The notes beneath the pieces were generated by a model. It saw only the letters and a program-made list of their open reading frames with translations, was not told where the DNA came from and ran no database searches. From contig NZ_UUON01000001.1 in the NCBI RefSeq assembly GCF_900590885.1, forward strand, positions 372,001 to 436,000: 64,000 nucleotides of DNA, written 5' to 3'. Within the stretch, counting starts at the first letter, position 1, and each line of letters opens with the position of its first letter. Shown here in pieces: positions 8,216-20,008 of the stretch. A program made the position numbers and the translations under genes. This stretch comes from Pseudomonas viridiflava. GTDB taxonomy: Bacteria > Pseudomonadota > Gammaproteobacteria > Pseudomonadales > Pseudomonadaceae.

Positions 8216-10753
8216 TCATTCGACGTCGCTGATCATGCTGCGGATTTTTGTCGCCAGCAGGTCGATGGAAAACGGCTTGGCCACCATGTCCATGCCGTCC
8301 TCGAGAAAACCCTGGCGCTCGGCGGCTTTCTCGGCGTAACCGGTCATGAACAACACGCGCAGGCCGGGGCGATGCTGACGGGCGATTTCCGCCAGTTGCC
8401 GGCCGTTCATACCCGGCAGGCCAACGTCGGTCACCAGCAGGTCCACACGCAGGTCCGATTCCAGCAGCGGCAATGCCGTGCGCGCATCGGCGGCCTGGTG
8501 CGCGGTGTAGCCCAACTCATCGAGCACATTGACCACCAGCATGCGCACCGCCGGGTCGTCCTCGACCACCACCACGGCCTCACCGGCCAAGGCCACCGGC
8601 GCTTCGCCGAGGCTGGCGGGCAGGCTGCTTTCCAGCGCGGTGCCATGCAGGCGCGGCAGGTACAGGCGCACGCAGGTGCCCTGGCCGGGTTCGCTTTGAA
8701 TGGTCACGTGTCCGCCGGACTGCTGGGCAAACCCATAGATCATCGACAGCCCGAGGCCCGTGCCCTGGCCGATGGGTTTGGTGGTGAAGAACGGGTCGAA
8801 AGCCTTGGCGAGGATTTTCGGCGCCATGCCGGTGCCGTTGTCACACACGCCGAGCATCACGTAGTCGCCGGCGCGCACCGGTTCCAGGGTGGTGATGTCG
8901 GTGCCGTCCAGATAGCTGTTGGCGGTTTCGATCAGCAGTTCGCCGCCGTCGGGCATGGCGTCGCGGGCATTGATCACCAGGTTGAGCAGAGCGTTTTCCA
9001 GTTGGCTGGCGTCGGTGTTCACTGGCCAGATATCGTGGCCCAACTGCACGTTAAGCGTGATATGCGCGCCCTTGGTGCGGCGGAACAGGTCTTCGAGCGA
9101 CGCCACCAGTTGGTTGGGGTCCAGCGGGCGCCGGTCCAGCGACTGGCGCCGCGAGAACGCCAGCAAGCGGTGGGTGAGGGCGGCCGCGCGATGGGCCGAG
9201 GACACCGCGGCATCGGTAAAGCGGCCGATCTCCTCGCTGCGCCCGGCGGCAATGTAGCGCTGCATCAGGTCCAGGCTGCCGATGATGCCGGTGAGCATAT
9301 TGTTGAAGTCATGGGCGATACCGCCGGTGAGCTGGCCCACCGCTTCCATCTTTTGCGCATGGCGCAGGGCGTCTTCGGCGCGCTCGCGTTCGAACATTTC
9401 GTTTTGCAGGCGCTGGTTGGCCTCGGCCAGCGCCTGGGTGCGCTGGGCCACGCGTTCTTCGAGGTTTTCGTTGAGGTGGCGCAGGGCTTCTTCGGTGAGT
9501 TTGCGTTCGGTTTCGTCGATCACAAAGATGTAGAAACCATTCACCGAGCCGTCATTGCTGAAGCGCGGCAGGTACTTCATCAGCGCGTGGCGCGCCCGGC
9601 CGTCGCGGTGCGGAGTGATGGTCATGAAACTGCAGGCCTTGCCCTTGAGCGCGGCGGCGATCTTGTCCGCGCGCCCGGCGTACACCTCATCGCCGAGCAC
9701 CTCGCGGATGGTCTTGCCATACAGCTCCTGGGGCGTCATGCCGTACCACTCCAGGTACGCGCTGTTGTTCAGGCGAAAGCGCTGCTCGTGGTCGACGTAG
9801 CCGATCAGCACCGGCATGGCGTTGATGATCAGCTGCAGCTCGGTCTGGCTTTGGCGCAGGGCCTGCTCGGTATGCTTGCGCTCGGTGAGGTCCAGCGCGG
9901 CGCCCAGGAAGCGTGCCGGGCGGCCCTGAGCGTCCTTGTAGCAGCGGCCACGGGCGAATACCCAGCGCACTTGGCCGTCGGCCTGTTGCAGGCGGTACTC
10001 CTCGGCGTACTCGGTACCAAAGGTGATGCAATGCTTGATGCTGCGCGCCACCGTGCCGCGGTCTTCGGGGTGCACGCCGTGCAGGTAATCGCTGATCGGC
10101 AGCAGGCCGGCGTCGCTGGGCTCGACGCCGTGCAGGTAGGCAAAATGCGCGTCGGCAATAAAGCGGTCTTCACCGATATCCCAGTCCCAGGTGCCCACGG
10201 CATCGGTGGCGGCCAGGGCGAGTTGCAGGCGTTGTTCGGTGTTGTGCTGGGCCTTTAGGCTGTCTTCGGAGCGCTGTTGCAGTTCGAGGGTCTTGCTGCG
10301 CCGCTCGTTGGTTTCGATGGCGGTGACCAGGATGCCGGCCACGGCGCCGCTTTCATCACGCACCGGGCTGTAGGTGAGGTCCAGCCAGATTTCGGTGTCG
10401 CGGTGGTTGCGTTGCAGCACGAAACGCTGCTCGCTGAAGGTACGCACCTGGCCGCTGAGCACGGCGTCGTACACGGGCCCGGTGAAGCTCTCCAGCTCCG
10501 GCCAGGTGGCATGCGCCGGCTGGCCGAGTGCGTCGGGGTGTTTGTTGCCCGCCAGGCGTGCGAAGCCGTCGTTGTACAGCTGGATGAGGTGGCTGCCCCA
10601 TAGCAGCAGCATCGGCATCGGTGAGTGGATGACGATATCCACGGCCGTGCGCAGGCTTTGCGGCCAGTCATTGGCCTCACCGAGGGGGCTTTGGGCCCAG
10701 TCCAGCTGCGCAATCAATGCAGCAGCTTCGCTACCGGTGGATGTTCCATTCAT
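8216..10753 (-). CDS. soluble PAS-domain hybrid histidine kinase with C-terminal receiver
   Basis: An 845-residue sensor without membrane helices. Three PAS-like domains lie at about 40-150, 175-290 and 305-420, with PAC-type ends (DLTERKH, DETERKL). A coiled coil (425-465) leads to the HisKA dimer with phospho-accepting H481 in [11 protein letters not shown]. The HATPase_c domain has its N-box near [10 protein letters not shown] and G-box GQGTGLGLS. The receiver starts near 725, with phosphoacceptor D776 in VTDVGLP and K826 in VAKPFS. It therefore senses a cytoplasmic or diffusible cue. No dedicated response regulator is adjacent, so output may pass through a histidine phosphotransfer protein. 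The signal is unknown. Confidence 0.88.
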   Translation of the reverse strand: MNGTSTGSEAAALIAQLDWAQSPLGEANDWPQSLRTAVDIVIHSPMPMLLLWGSHLIQLYNDGFARLAGNKHPDALGQPAHATWPELESFTGPVYDAVLSGQVRTFSEQRFVLQRNHRDTEIWLDLTYSPVRDESGAVAGILVTAIETNERRSKTLELQQRSEDSLKAQHNTEQRLQLALAATDAVGTWDWDIGEDRFIADAHFAYLHGVEPSDAGLLPISDYLHGVHPEDRGTVARSIKHCITFGTEYAEEYRLQQADGQVRWVFARGRCYKDAQGRPARFLGAALDLTERKHTEQALRQSQTELQLIINAMPVLIGYVDHEQRFRLNNSAYLEWYGMTPQELYGKTIREVLGDEVYAGRADKIAAALKGKACSFMTITPHRDGRARHALMKYLPRFSNDGSVNGFYIFVIDETERKLTEEALRHLNENLEERVAQRTQALAEANQRLQNEMFERERAEDALRHAQKMEAVGQLTGGIAHDFNNMLTGIIGSLDLMQRYIAAGRSEEIGRFTDAAVSSAHRAAALTHRLLAFSRRQSLDRRPLDPNQLVASLEDLFRRTKGAHITLNVQLGHDIWPVNTDASQLENALLNLVINARDAMPDGGELLIETANSYLDGTDITTLEPVRAGDYVMLGVCDNGTGMAPKILAKAFDPFFTTKPIGQGTGLGLSMIYGFAQQSGGHVTIQSEPGQGTCVRLYLPRLHGTALESSLPASLGEAPVALAGEAVVVVEDDPAVRMLVVNVLDELGYTAHQAADARTALPLLESDLRVDLLVTDVGLPGMNGRQLAEIARQHRPGLRVLFMTGYAEKAAERQGFLEDGMDMVAKPFSIDLLATKIRSMISDVE

Positions 10754-10895
10754 GAAAAAGCCCTGAGCATGACGCTTTGAAAATGACCAAAGCCGATTAT
10801 CCCGTGTCCGGGAAGCGGCTGACTACCCCCGGAAAAATAGCATGCATTGGGGGTTTGTCTTCAAAACGCTGTATCAGGGCTGAAACCTTTCATGT

Positions 10896-12848
<1,953 letters not shown>

Positions 12849-12982
12849 TAGGGAACTCTTGTGGTGTGCTCAAGCTGGGTCAGTTGTAGGACGCATTACA
12901 TATCTTTGTACTATTTAGCGTGAACCTTTTCCAGGTCAGCAACCAATCAGGTGTAGGTCAATAACCCTGAGGTGCAAGTAAC

Positions 12983-15900
12983 ATGTCGTTCCCCGGCGTA
13001 GGATCTTTGTCGTCATATCGTTTGAATAGCCAACCTTCAGCTTCAAGCCATCCTCCTGCACTTGAGCCCCCGCTATCTGCGGGGGATGTTACTGCTCAAC
13101 AAAGGTTCACGCGGGAAGCGCGACGTCCACGGCCTGTCGTTGCGCCTTTGGTACCTGTTCCGGGGACACAAGGGGATGCGGACAAAGCAGTGTTGGCGAA
13201 GTACATAAAAGGGTTGGAGTCGGCGGGCTGGACCGATTCGGTCTCCTACGCACAAACCAAGCTCGTGGATGTCCCCAGTAACTCGACCTTCGGACTGTGG
13301 TGGCAGCAATACCGCGATGCCTTGAGCAGCCCCCTTTTTGTGCAATGGAGCAAGGAAGTGGGCCTCAACATTGCTAGCATCCGGTTGAACCCAAGGAGTG
13401 GGGTTTTAAGGGGTAAGTTCCACGGTGAAACCAAGGTACTGCACCCGGACAAGAATGCTGATTGGTCGGACGTCGCGGGGCCGATCCTGACTGCGGCGAG
13501 AGCACTCGCGCCAAAGCGTCGTGACCCACCCGTTTTCCTGAGAGACCCCGATGCTGGTGTTCCGCTTGAGGTGGTGGGTAACTTTTATGGTGAGCAAAAT
13601 GCCGGCTTGAGCGTCGAACAGGCACGGGCACGGGCACGAGAACTGAAAAAAACTGCAGTGTTCCAAAACGCTGCGGCCGACGACCTCGAGCGTTCGCAAG
13701 GTGCACGTGGACCAGGGGCACTTGCGGCCCATCAGCAGGTGCTCGCAGAAATTGACGATCACCACAGTGTTGTCACAGGGCAGCCGGAAAAGTCTGCTCG
13801 GGCAAAGGCTGATAGATTGTTTGCTGCTCGATATGCCGCTGTAATTCGTAGCGCTCCCTGGGGCAACTATAATGCCATCGAGAGGACACTTGTCACCGAC
13901 ATACCGAAAGACTCGACCTTTGGGCAATGGTGGCAACTTTATCGTGACAGCTTTGAAACTCCACAATTTCAGGCGTGGGCTAAGGCGAGTGACGCTGACA
14001 TATCGACGTTGCGTATTTCCCTTGGCTATCGTCAAGTCTACGGTACGTTCGGGGGGCGGGACGACGACTCAGTCCATGACAGTTACAACGGCGGATCAGA
14101 AGCGCTGGCGTCGGTCCGAGCGGCGTCGGTGGTGGCGTCACTCAGCAAGCACTCCTTCGTAAGATCTCCTGTTGGCTACCCTGAAAACTCTGCTCCCCTG
14201 AATGTGGTGGCGGCGTTCTTTCATAATGGCGTCATAGACCAGACTCAGGAAAGGGCAACCTCCACGGCAGATGAGATCGACAATAACCCTGACTTGTTCA
14301 TCAGAGGCAGCAAGGGCGCCAGCCTCACAGAGGATTCGCTTAAAGCCCAGCAACTGGCAATAGGCAACTTGCATGACAAATATAACGTTACCCAACGCCT
14401 GATCGAAGTGGAAAAGGCCTTTGCTGGAGGGGGAGTCAACGCTTTAAGCACGTTGTTCGATAACACCATTATGCCGGTGCATCCTAATTCATCTTTCGGG
14501 CAGCATCACGCCGAAAGGGCGGGTCAACCCGTAAGCCTGAAGCAGTTCATTCAGGGCAGTGGCTTGAGTGTCCCGAAAAATCGCGAGCAATTGTCGAACT
14601 TGCGTGAAGTGTTGGGCAGCCCCCAGTTGAATTCACCTGAGCAGGGCAATTATTGGCGGGTATTGGCCCAGCCCCTGTTGAGCAGCACACAGCGCGCTCA
14701 GGTGGCGGCGGCGAACTCTGAAGCACTCGGGTCATCGAAGTACGGGATAGTCGACCTGTTCGGCGGCTACGATAGATCGCTTGGAAGCCGAGGTCCGGTG
14801 CGAACGCTTGAACTGCTACTTTCCAGCGAGAAGGCGCATGCGGTGGGTGAAGCGCTACGAAAGAAACTGGGAGGCAAATCCACAGCGACCAGTACCGCAG
14901 ATTGGGCGGCGGCAGCCATGGTGCTTTATCTTGACCCGGCCGCCGGCACACAACGCAATCGCGTGGCAGGCTACGCCCTGGACAAGGAAAGCAACTGGGG
15001 GTTGACGCCCCAGTCGATCGTCAGCGGCCTGACACAGCATTTGGTCAACCAAGGCAAAGTCAGCGAGAGACTGGCACCTGCTGCCAGCCGTTTGCTATTG
15101 GCCGGCATGGCTCCCGCGTTTCTGGTTGCCGAGCTGCCCAGCACCCTTGTGTATGGTTCCCATGCATGGTTCAGCTTTAGCGTGGCGGTGGCGCGCATTG
15201 AAAAGATGGCACCGGGCGCGTCACAGTCCATGACCTACAAGGAGGTCATGAAGTTCGGTCACACTCAGCCGATCTCGGTCAGCGAGCATGACATGCAAGC
15301 GGGGGCTCAACGCGATGCCATTGTGGATTGGGGCATCATCAATGGCTTTATCACCAAGCGTTCGGACAATGTGTATTCAAGCGGCGATATCGAATTGGCG
15401 CGAGGACGATTCAATCAGCAGCGCGCCGAACTGGCGACGGCCAGTGATGCACAGCAGGCCGCTATTGCGTCACGCAAGGGCTTGGCGTTAGCGCAATTGA
15501 AGGCCGCGCTCGGTAACGATATAGATTTTGAAAAGAAGTCAATTAAGCATGACAGCTCATTCAGTCTGGTGGAGTGGGTTAGAACGCGGGGCGTTTCGAA
15601 TTCCGTGCTGACGGATAAAGCGAATGCGCGATATTCAATTTTGGAGCTCTACCTGTCGGATCAACTGAATCAGCCGGAGCTGAAGTGGGAATCGGTCGAT
15701 CCGAAAATCCCATTCGACCGCGTAAAAGCAGCTGCCACGTCATTGCCAAATATAGAGCAGCTTTATCAAACGAAAGTGGACAGTTACAGCGCAGGGCTGA
15801 AAAACAGCGTTGCCCTGAATATCCGCAACCTGATCGCCCGGTTGCCACTGGAGGATCGTAAGAACTTCGAGTTCGGCACTCCCGACCTTTACGCCGTGCG

Positions 15901-17494
15901 CGGAGGAGATTCTGGCCTGATCGTTCGTACTCGAAGAACGTCACCACCAACCGATTACGAGCTGTTCCCGAGCCAGAAGATGTTGCGCAAATACGTCGGT
16001 TTGCCGGATCCATTGCCATCGAGTGACAGTGGTGGGCATGCGTTTTTGCTGGATTTCGACGCCTATAAGAATGGCGGTAGACCTCAGGCGGGCAAGACCT
16101 CTGTCAATCTTATTCTCGATAGGGTGCCTGTTTCAGGTGTAACTGGCACAGGGGTGACGTCCGCTGATGAACCCGCCAATAGTGGCAGTGTGCCCAGAAG
16201 CTTCTTTACCCAGCACACAAAAAGCCTGGCAAACGCTGCGGCAGGTTTTTTCGTCGCGCGTTTTGAGGCAGTCAAGGAAACTTCAAAAGCTGCGAAGGAC
16301 GATGAACAAAAACTGAAGACTGATACAAGCCTCAAAGACACGCTGATCAGGATGATCCCGCTCGTCGCCGCTGCACAAGACGCGAAGGCCGGCAATTATG
16401 GTGAGGCAGCGGTAGACCTTGCGTTTGACGCGTTTGGCTTTCTGGCGCCCGAACTCAAATTGATCGAAGCCGGTGGAAGCGCTTTGGCGAAACTCGGCAG
16501 CAGAGAAGTCGAATCGCTTGCCAGTTCGGGGGCCAAAGGTGAAGTGGCGTCATCGGTAAAGCTGGGAGATGGAGCAGGCGAATTGTCGTCAGTGGGGCAT
16601 GGCATAAATCGCCAACACATTTTGGGCCCTGAGGCGTTGAGCCAACTCGCGCAGCGTGGGGACGTGGCAGTGGGGTCAGTAAAGGCAGTCACTGAATCGG
16701 TGGCTGTTCTCGCGCAATACGATCAGGCTGCGCAAAAATGGTATGCCTACGATGCGCGCGCCGGTAAGCCGTACGGCGCCCCGTTGAGCGATTTTACACC
16801 CGAGGTCTCTGCCGCTCCCGCTAGCACCCCCGGCGTAACGCCTGTTGCGCCAAGCCTGCTGGAACAGGGCCTGAGTCAGGATAACATCGTACAGATGGGC
16901 GGAGCGATGCAAAACCTGCAACTGATCGGCAGTGAAATTCATACCTTCACCGACACGTATAAAGGAGTAAACCGGCTCAATATCGTGGCCCACGGTACCA
17001 GCCGTGATTGGTTGGACAAGCTGTTACTCAACAGCTCAGAAGTGGTGGTAGATGGTAAACCGTACAACGCAAAAGCACTGGCAACACTGCTGAGGAGTAA
17101 AGGCGTGGACCCATCGAAATACGACAATGTTCGATTGCTGGTTTGCCACTCGGCAGAAGGAAAGAGCAGCTCTTTCGCCAGCCATTTTCAAAAAGAAATC
17201 AACCGCCCGGTGAAAGCCTTTGAAGGCACGGTGGCCGTTGACCTTGGATCGACCGCCGTCACCAATCGCCGTCTCAAATTGACGGGTGACTTTCAGGCCA
17301 AGTACCCGAAACTGACACCGATACGGGCACAACAGCTGGCGGATACCCAACTGCAGCGCGAGTTCGTGAACAAGGTGACGGTGAAAGTTGAGAAGCGCCA
17401 CGGCAATCTGATTTTTATGAACGCAGCGGGAGTGGGTCAGCCACCTAGAAGCGTGTTGCGGAAAGTCACCTACAAACCGCGTTATTTTTCCTGA
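12983..17494 (+). CDS. very large toxin-like protein with a C-terminal C80/caspase-like Cys-His protease domain
   Basis: A 1503-residue protein. The N-terminal 60 residues are Pro/Ser-rich with no signal peptide. A repeated unit occurs at about 98-146 and 307-356 (VPSNSTFGLWWQQYRD and IPKDSTFGQWWQLYRD), with a decayed third copy near 500. Residues about 700-760 (APAFLVAELPS..IEKMAPG) resemble the helical region of large Pseudomonas toxins, and 1112-1165 is a hydrophobic, Ala-rich segment. At 1290-1470, LNIVAHG (H1337) and VRLLVCHSA (C1388) are spaced 51 residues apart, close to the spacing in MARTX/TcdB autoprotease (C80) domains. No immunity gene follows, which argues for a target outside bacteria. 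Base composition is less GC-rich than its neighbours and it splits the 3-hydroxybutyrate genes. Function is inferred; the family name is uncertain. Confidence 0.6.
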   Translation: MSFPGVGSLSSYRLNSQPSASSHPPALEPPLSAGDVTAQQRFTREARRPRPVVAPLVPVPGTQGDADKAVLAKYIKGLESAGWTDSVSYAQTKLVDVPSNSTFGLWWQQYRDALSSPLFVQWSKEVGLNIASIRLNPRSGVLRGKFHGETKVLHPDKNADWSDVAGPILTAARALAPKRRDPPVFLRDPDAGVPLEVVGNFYGEQNAGLSVEQARARARELKKTAVFQNAAADDLERSQGARGPGALAAHQQVLAEIDDHHSVVTGQPEKSARAKADRLFAARYAAVIRSAPWGNYNAIERTLVTDIPKDSTFGQWWQLYRDSFETPQFQAWAKASDADISTLRISLGYRQVYGTFGGRDDDSVHDSYNGGSEALASVRAASVVASLSKHSFVRSPVGYPENSAPLNVVAAFFHNGVIDQTQERATSTADEIDNNPDLFIRGSKGASLTEDSLKAQQLAIGNLHDKYNVTQRLIEVEKAFAGGGVNALSTLFDNTIMPVHPNSSFGQHHAERAGQPVSLKQFIQGSGLSVPKNREQLSNLREVLGSPQLNSPEQGNYWRVLAQPLLSSTQRAQVAAANSEALGSSKYGIVDLFGGYDRSLGSRGPVRTLELLLSSEKAHAVGEALRKKLGGKSTATSTADWAAAAMVLYLDPAAGTQRNRVAGYALDKESNWGLTPQSIVSGLTQHLVNQGKVSERLAPAASRLLLAGMAPAFLVAELPSTLVYGSHAWFSFSVAVARIEKMAPGASQSMTYKEVMKFGHTQPISVSEHDMQAGAQRDAIVDWGIINGFITKRSDNVYSSGDIELARGRFNQQRAELATASDAQQAAIASRKGLALAQLKAALGNDIDFEKKSIKHDSSFSLVEWVRTRGVSNSVLTDKANARYSILELYLSDQLNQPELKWESVDPKIPFDRVKAAATSLPNIEQLYQTKVDSYSAGLKNSVALNIRNLIARLPLEDRKNFEFGTPDLYAVRGGDSGLIVRTRRTSPPTDYELFPSQKMLRKYVGLPDPLPSSDSGGHAFLLDFDAYKNGGRPQAGKTSVNLILDRVPVSGVTGTGVTSADEPANSGSVPRSFFTQHTKSLANAAAGFFVARFEAVKETSKAAKDDEQKLKTDTSLKDTLIRMIPLVAAAQDAKAGNYGEAAVDLAFDAFGFLAPELKLIEAGGSALAKLGSREVESLASSGAKGEVASSVKLGDGAGELSSVGHGINRQHILGPEALSQLAQRGDVAVGSVKAVTESVAVLAQYDQAAQKWYAYDARAGKPYGAPLSDFTPEVSAAPASTPGVTPVAPSLLEQGLSQDNIVQMGGAMQNLQLIGSEIHTFTDTYKGVNRLNIVAHGTSRDWLDKLLLNSSEVVVDGKPYNAKALATLLRSKGVDPSKYDNVRLLVCHSAEGKSSSFASHFQKEINRPVKAFEGTVAVDLGSTAVTNRRLKLTGDFQAKYPKLTPIRAQQLADTQLQREFVNKVTVKVEKRHGNLIFMNAAGVGQPPRSVLRKVTYKPRYFS

Positions 17495-17509
17495 CGGATA
17501 AGCCTGATA

Positions 17510-17537
17510 AGCCCCGCTCTCCCTGGAGAGCGGGGCT
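17510..17537. terminator. hairpin between convergent genes
   Basis: AGCCCCGCTCT-ccctgg-AGAGCGGGGCT is a perfect 11-bp stem placed between the toxin-like gene and the convergent dehydrogenase, touching the stop codon of the latter. It has no U-tract on either side, so it may be a weak bidirectional terminator or an mRNA-stabilising end. Confidence 0.6.
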
Positions 17538-18310
17538 CACTGCGCCAACCAGCCCCCATCAATATTCCACGCCGCGCCCCGCACCTGGCTGCCCGCTTCA
17601 CTGCACAAGAACAGCACTAGCTCACCCAGTTGCGGCGGCGTCACAAACTCCAGCGACGGTTGTTTTTCGGCAAGCAAATCATGCTGCGCCTGCTGCGGGT
17701 CCACCCCGGTGGCGATGCGATCGTCGATCTGCTTCTGCACCAACGGCGTCAGCACCCAGCCTGGGCAAATCGCGTTGCAGGTCACATTGCTGGTCGCCGT
17801 TTCCAGGCCTACCACCTTGGTCAAGCCGATCACGCCGTGCTTGGCCGCCACATACGCGGCCTTGCCCACCGAGCCGACCTGGCCGTGAACCGAAGCGATA
17901 TTGACGATACGCCCCCAGCCCTTGGCCTTCATGCCCGGCAGGCCCAGGCGCGTGCTGTGGAATACCGAGGAAAGGTTGATCGCGATGATCGAATCCCAGC
18001 GCTCTACCGGGAAGTCTTCCACGGCGGCCACATGCTGGATGCCGGCGTTGTTGACCAGGATGTCCACGCCGCCGAATTCACGCTCGGCGTAGGCGAACAT
18101 GTCGGCGATCTGCGCCGGGTCGCTGACGTCTGCCGGGTGGTGTCCGACCTTGCCGCCAAACGCCTGTACCTGGGCGATCACCGCACTGGCGTCGCCGAAG
18201 CCATTGAGGATCAGGTTGGCGCCGGCCTTGGCCAGGCTCAGGGCTATCCCCAAGCCGATGCCGCTGGTGGAGCCGGTAACGAGGGCGGTCTTGCCATTCA
18301 ATGTCGTCAT
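17537..18310 (-). CDS. 3-hydroxybutyrate dehydrogenase
   Basis: A 257-residue short-chain dehydrogenase. Rossmann motif TGSTSGIGLGIA, NNAG, catalytic Ser in NIASVHG and YVAAK (Tyr/Lys) are present, as are NAICPGWVLTPLV and the C-terminal GAAWNIDGGWLAQ typical of D-3-hydroxybutyrate dehydrogenases. It oxidises (R)-3-hydroxybutyrate to acetoacetate with NAD. The start was moved to MTTLNGK, since the 5 upstream residues overlap the permease stop region. It is the second gene after the GntP permease, 7 bases apart, in one operon. Confidence 0.9.
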   Translation of the reverse strand: MTTLNGKTALVTGSTSGIGLGIALSLAKAGANLILNGFGDASAVIAQVQAFGGKVGHHPADVSDPAQIADMFAYAEREFGGVDILVNNAGIQHVAAVEDFPVERWDSIIAINLSSVFHSTRLGLPGMKAKGWGRIVNIASVHGQVGSVGKAAYVAAKHGVIGLTKVVGLETATSNVTCNAICPGWVLTPLVQKQIDDRIATGVDPQQAQHDLLAEKQPSLEFVTPPQLGELVLFLCSEAGSQVRGAAWNIDGGWLAQ

Positions 18311-18317
18311 GAAAACC

Positions 18318-19709
18318 TCACACAATGCCGGTGGCGTAGAAAGTACCGATCACCACGAACACCGCGAGGGTCTTGATGATCGTGATGCCGAAAATGTCCT
18401 TGTAGGCTTCGCGGTGGGTCAGCCCGGTCACGGCCAGCAAGGTAATCACCGCGCCGTTGTGGGGCAGGGTGTCCATGCCGCCGCTGGCCATGGCCGCGAC
18501 CCGGTGCAGCACTTCAAGGGGGATATTGGCCGCATGGGCCGCCGAAATAAAGCTTTCGGACATGGCCGCCAGCGCGATGCTCATGCCGCCCGACGCCGAA
18601 CCGGTGATACCGGCCAGCAGGGTCACGGTAATCGCTTCGTTGACCAGCGGGTTGGGGATGCCCTTGAGCCAGTCGGCCAGCACCAGAAAGCCCGGCAACG
18701 AGGCGATCACCGCACCAAAGCCGTATTCCGACGCGGTGTTCATCGCCGCCAGCAGCGCGCCGCTGACTGCACTTTTACTGCCTTCGGCGAGCTTGCTTTT
18801 GATCGCGGACCAACCGAACGCCAGCACCATGAGGATGCCCACCAGCAGCGCGGCCTGCACCGCCCAGATCGCGGTGAGCTTGGCTATTTCAGTGGTCACC
18901 GGCGCGCTCATGCCCGGCAGGCTCAGGCTGTGGGTCTTGCCGTACCACTGCGGGATCCAGTGGGTGAACAACAGGTTCATCACGCCGACCAGAATCAGTG
19001 GCGACAAGGCGACCCACGGGTTGGGCAAGGCCAGGTTTTCGGCGGTTTCCGGCTCGTTGCGCAAATCGGTGCCATAGCCTTCACCGGCGCGCTGGGCCTT
19101 GTTGCGCTGGCGCGCGAGGTAGAGCATGCCGGTGCAGAACACGAAAATCGTGCCGATCAACCCCAGCCACGGCGCGGCCCAGGCGTTGGTGTTGAAGAAG
19201 GTGCTGGGGATGATGTTCTGGATCTGCGGCGTACCGGGCAGCGCGTCCATGGTGAACGAGAACGCGCCGAGGGCGATGGTCGCCGGAATCAGGCGCTTGG
19301 GAATGTTGCTCTGGCGGAACATTTCGGCGGCGAACGGGTACACCGCAAACACCACCACAAACAGCGACACGCCGCCGTAGGTGAGCAGCGCGCAGACCAG
19401 CACAATCACCAGCATCGCCTGGCGGGTACCGAGCAGGCGAATCGCCGCAGCCACAATCGAGCGCGAAAAGCCCGACAGCTCGATCAGCTTGCCGAACACC
19501 GCGCCGAGCAGGAATACCGGGAAATACAGTTTGATAAAGCCGACCATTTTTTCCATGAACACCCCGGTAAACGCTGGGGCGACGGCGGACGGGTCGGTGA
19601 GCAGCACCGCGCCGAGGGCGGCGATGGGGGCAAACAGGATGACGCTATAGCCACGGTAAGCAGCCAGCATCAGCAGCGCCAGGGCTGCCAGGGCAATGAT
19701 CACACTCAT
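18318..19709 (-). CDS. GntP-family permease, probable 3-hydroxybutyrate importer
   Basis: A 463-residue inner-membrane protein with about 12-14 helices. GntP-family landmarks are the Gly/Ser-rich ITGSASGGMSIALAAM near residue 360 and the ASGGMDTLPHNGAVITLL stretch near 405. Coupling to 3-hydroxybutyrate dehydrogenase and a sigma-54 activator indicates hydroxybutyrate or a related short-chain acid as substrate rather than gluconate. TTGGAG precedes the start. A sigma-54 promoter and an inverted-repeat enhancer lie upstream. Confidence 0.85.
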   Translation of the reverse strand: MSVIIALAALALLMLAAYRGYSVILFAPIAALGAVLLTDPSAVAPAFTGVFMEKMVGFIKLYFPVFLLGAVFGKLIELSGFSRSIVAAAIRLLGTRQAMLVIVLVCALLTYGGVSLFVVVFAVYPFAAEMFRQSNIPKRLIPATIALGAFSFTMDALPGTPQIQNIIPSTFFNTNAWAAPWLGLIGTIFVFCTGMLYLARQRNKAQRAGEGYGTDLRNEPETAENLALPNPWVALSPLILVGVMNLLFTHWIPQWYGKTHSLSLPGMSAPVTTEIAKLTAIWAVQAALLVGILMVLAFGWSAIKSKLAEGSKSAVSGALLAAMNTASEYGFGAVIASLPGFLVLADWLKGIPNPLVNEAITVTLLAGITGSASGGMSIALAAMSESFISAAHAANIPLEVLHRVAAMASGGMDTLPHNGAVITLLAVTGLTHREAYKDIFGITIIKTLAVFVVIGTFYATGIV

Positions 19710-19765
19710 GGTGTGTCTCCAACGAGTTGTTATTTTTGTGGGGTGGTGCTGTAGGAAGGGGCTAT

Positions 19766-19781
19766 AGCGAGATGTGTGCCA
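19766..19781 (-). promoter_or_regulatory. candidate sigma-54 promoter for the gntP-hbd operon
   Basis: On the minus strand, TGGCACACATCTCGCT gives the -24 GG and -12 GC at the required spacing (consensus TGGCACG-N4-TTGC), with two deviations. It lies 57 bases upstream of the permease start and the adjacent gene encodes a sigma-54 activator. Confidence 0.65.
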
Positions 19782-19840
19782 TATCTATAAGTAATTGAAA
19801 TATATGGATATTGCTTTGTGCTTGGCTAGGTATTCCGATT

Positions 19841-19862
19841 TTTGTCTCGGTATAGAGACAAA
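19841..19862. promoter_or_regulatory. candidate enhancer site TTTGTCTC-N6-GAGACAAA
   Basis: A perfect 8-bp inverted repeat with a 6-bp spacer lies about 60-80 bases upstream of the -24 element, the usual place for the upstream activator sequence of a sigma-54 enhancer-binding protein. Confidence 0.65.
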
Positions 19863-19872
19863 TAGATAACCA

Positions 19873-19965
19873 ATGTGGGAGGGGGCTTGCCCCCGATAGC
19901 GGTACATAAGCCAGCAAATAGGGTGAATGACCCACTGCGATCGGGGGCAAGCCCCCTCCCACATT
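19873..19965. repeat. REPIN
   Basis: A standard inverted REP pair with about 55 bases between cores. It lies between the two candidate enhancer sites of the sigma-54 regulated operon. Confidence 0.9.
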
Positions 19966-19986
19966 GAATATCTGCGTATTGAGAAT

Positions 19987-20008
19987 TGTGTCTCTAAAGT
20001 GAGATCAG
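19987..20008. promoter_or_regulatory. second, imperfect enhancer site
   Basis: TGTGTCTC-N6-GAGATCAG matches the site at 19841 with the same 6-bp spacer, 7/8 in the left arm and 5/8 in the right. It overlaps the stop codon of the regulator gene. Confidence 0.4.

Noticed and set aside
10754..10895. Hairpin ACCCCC..GGGGGT between kinase and ligase as a terminator
   Set aside because: Six-base stem with an 18-base loop and no U-run; too weak to list.
12849..12982. Sigma-54 or enhancer site before the acetoacetyl-CoA ligase
   Set aside because: No -24/-12 pair or GTCTC-N6-GAGAC repeat is seen there, unlike at the GntP promoter.
18099..19754. A 551-residue plus-strand frame opposite the GntP permease
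   Set aside because: The minus strand encodes a complete membrane transporter; the frame is rich in His, Arg and Gln, as shadows are.
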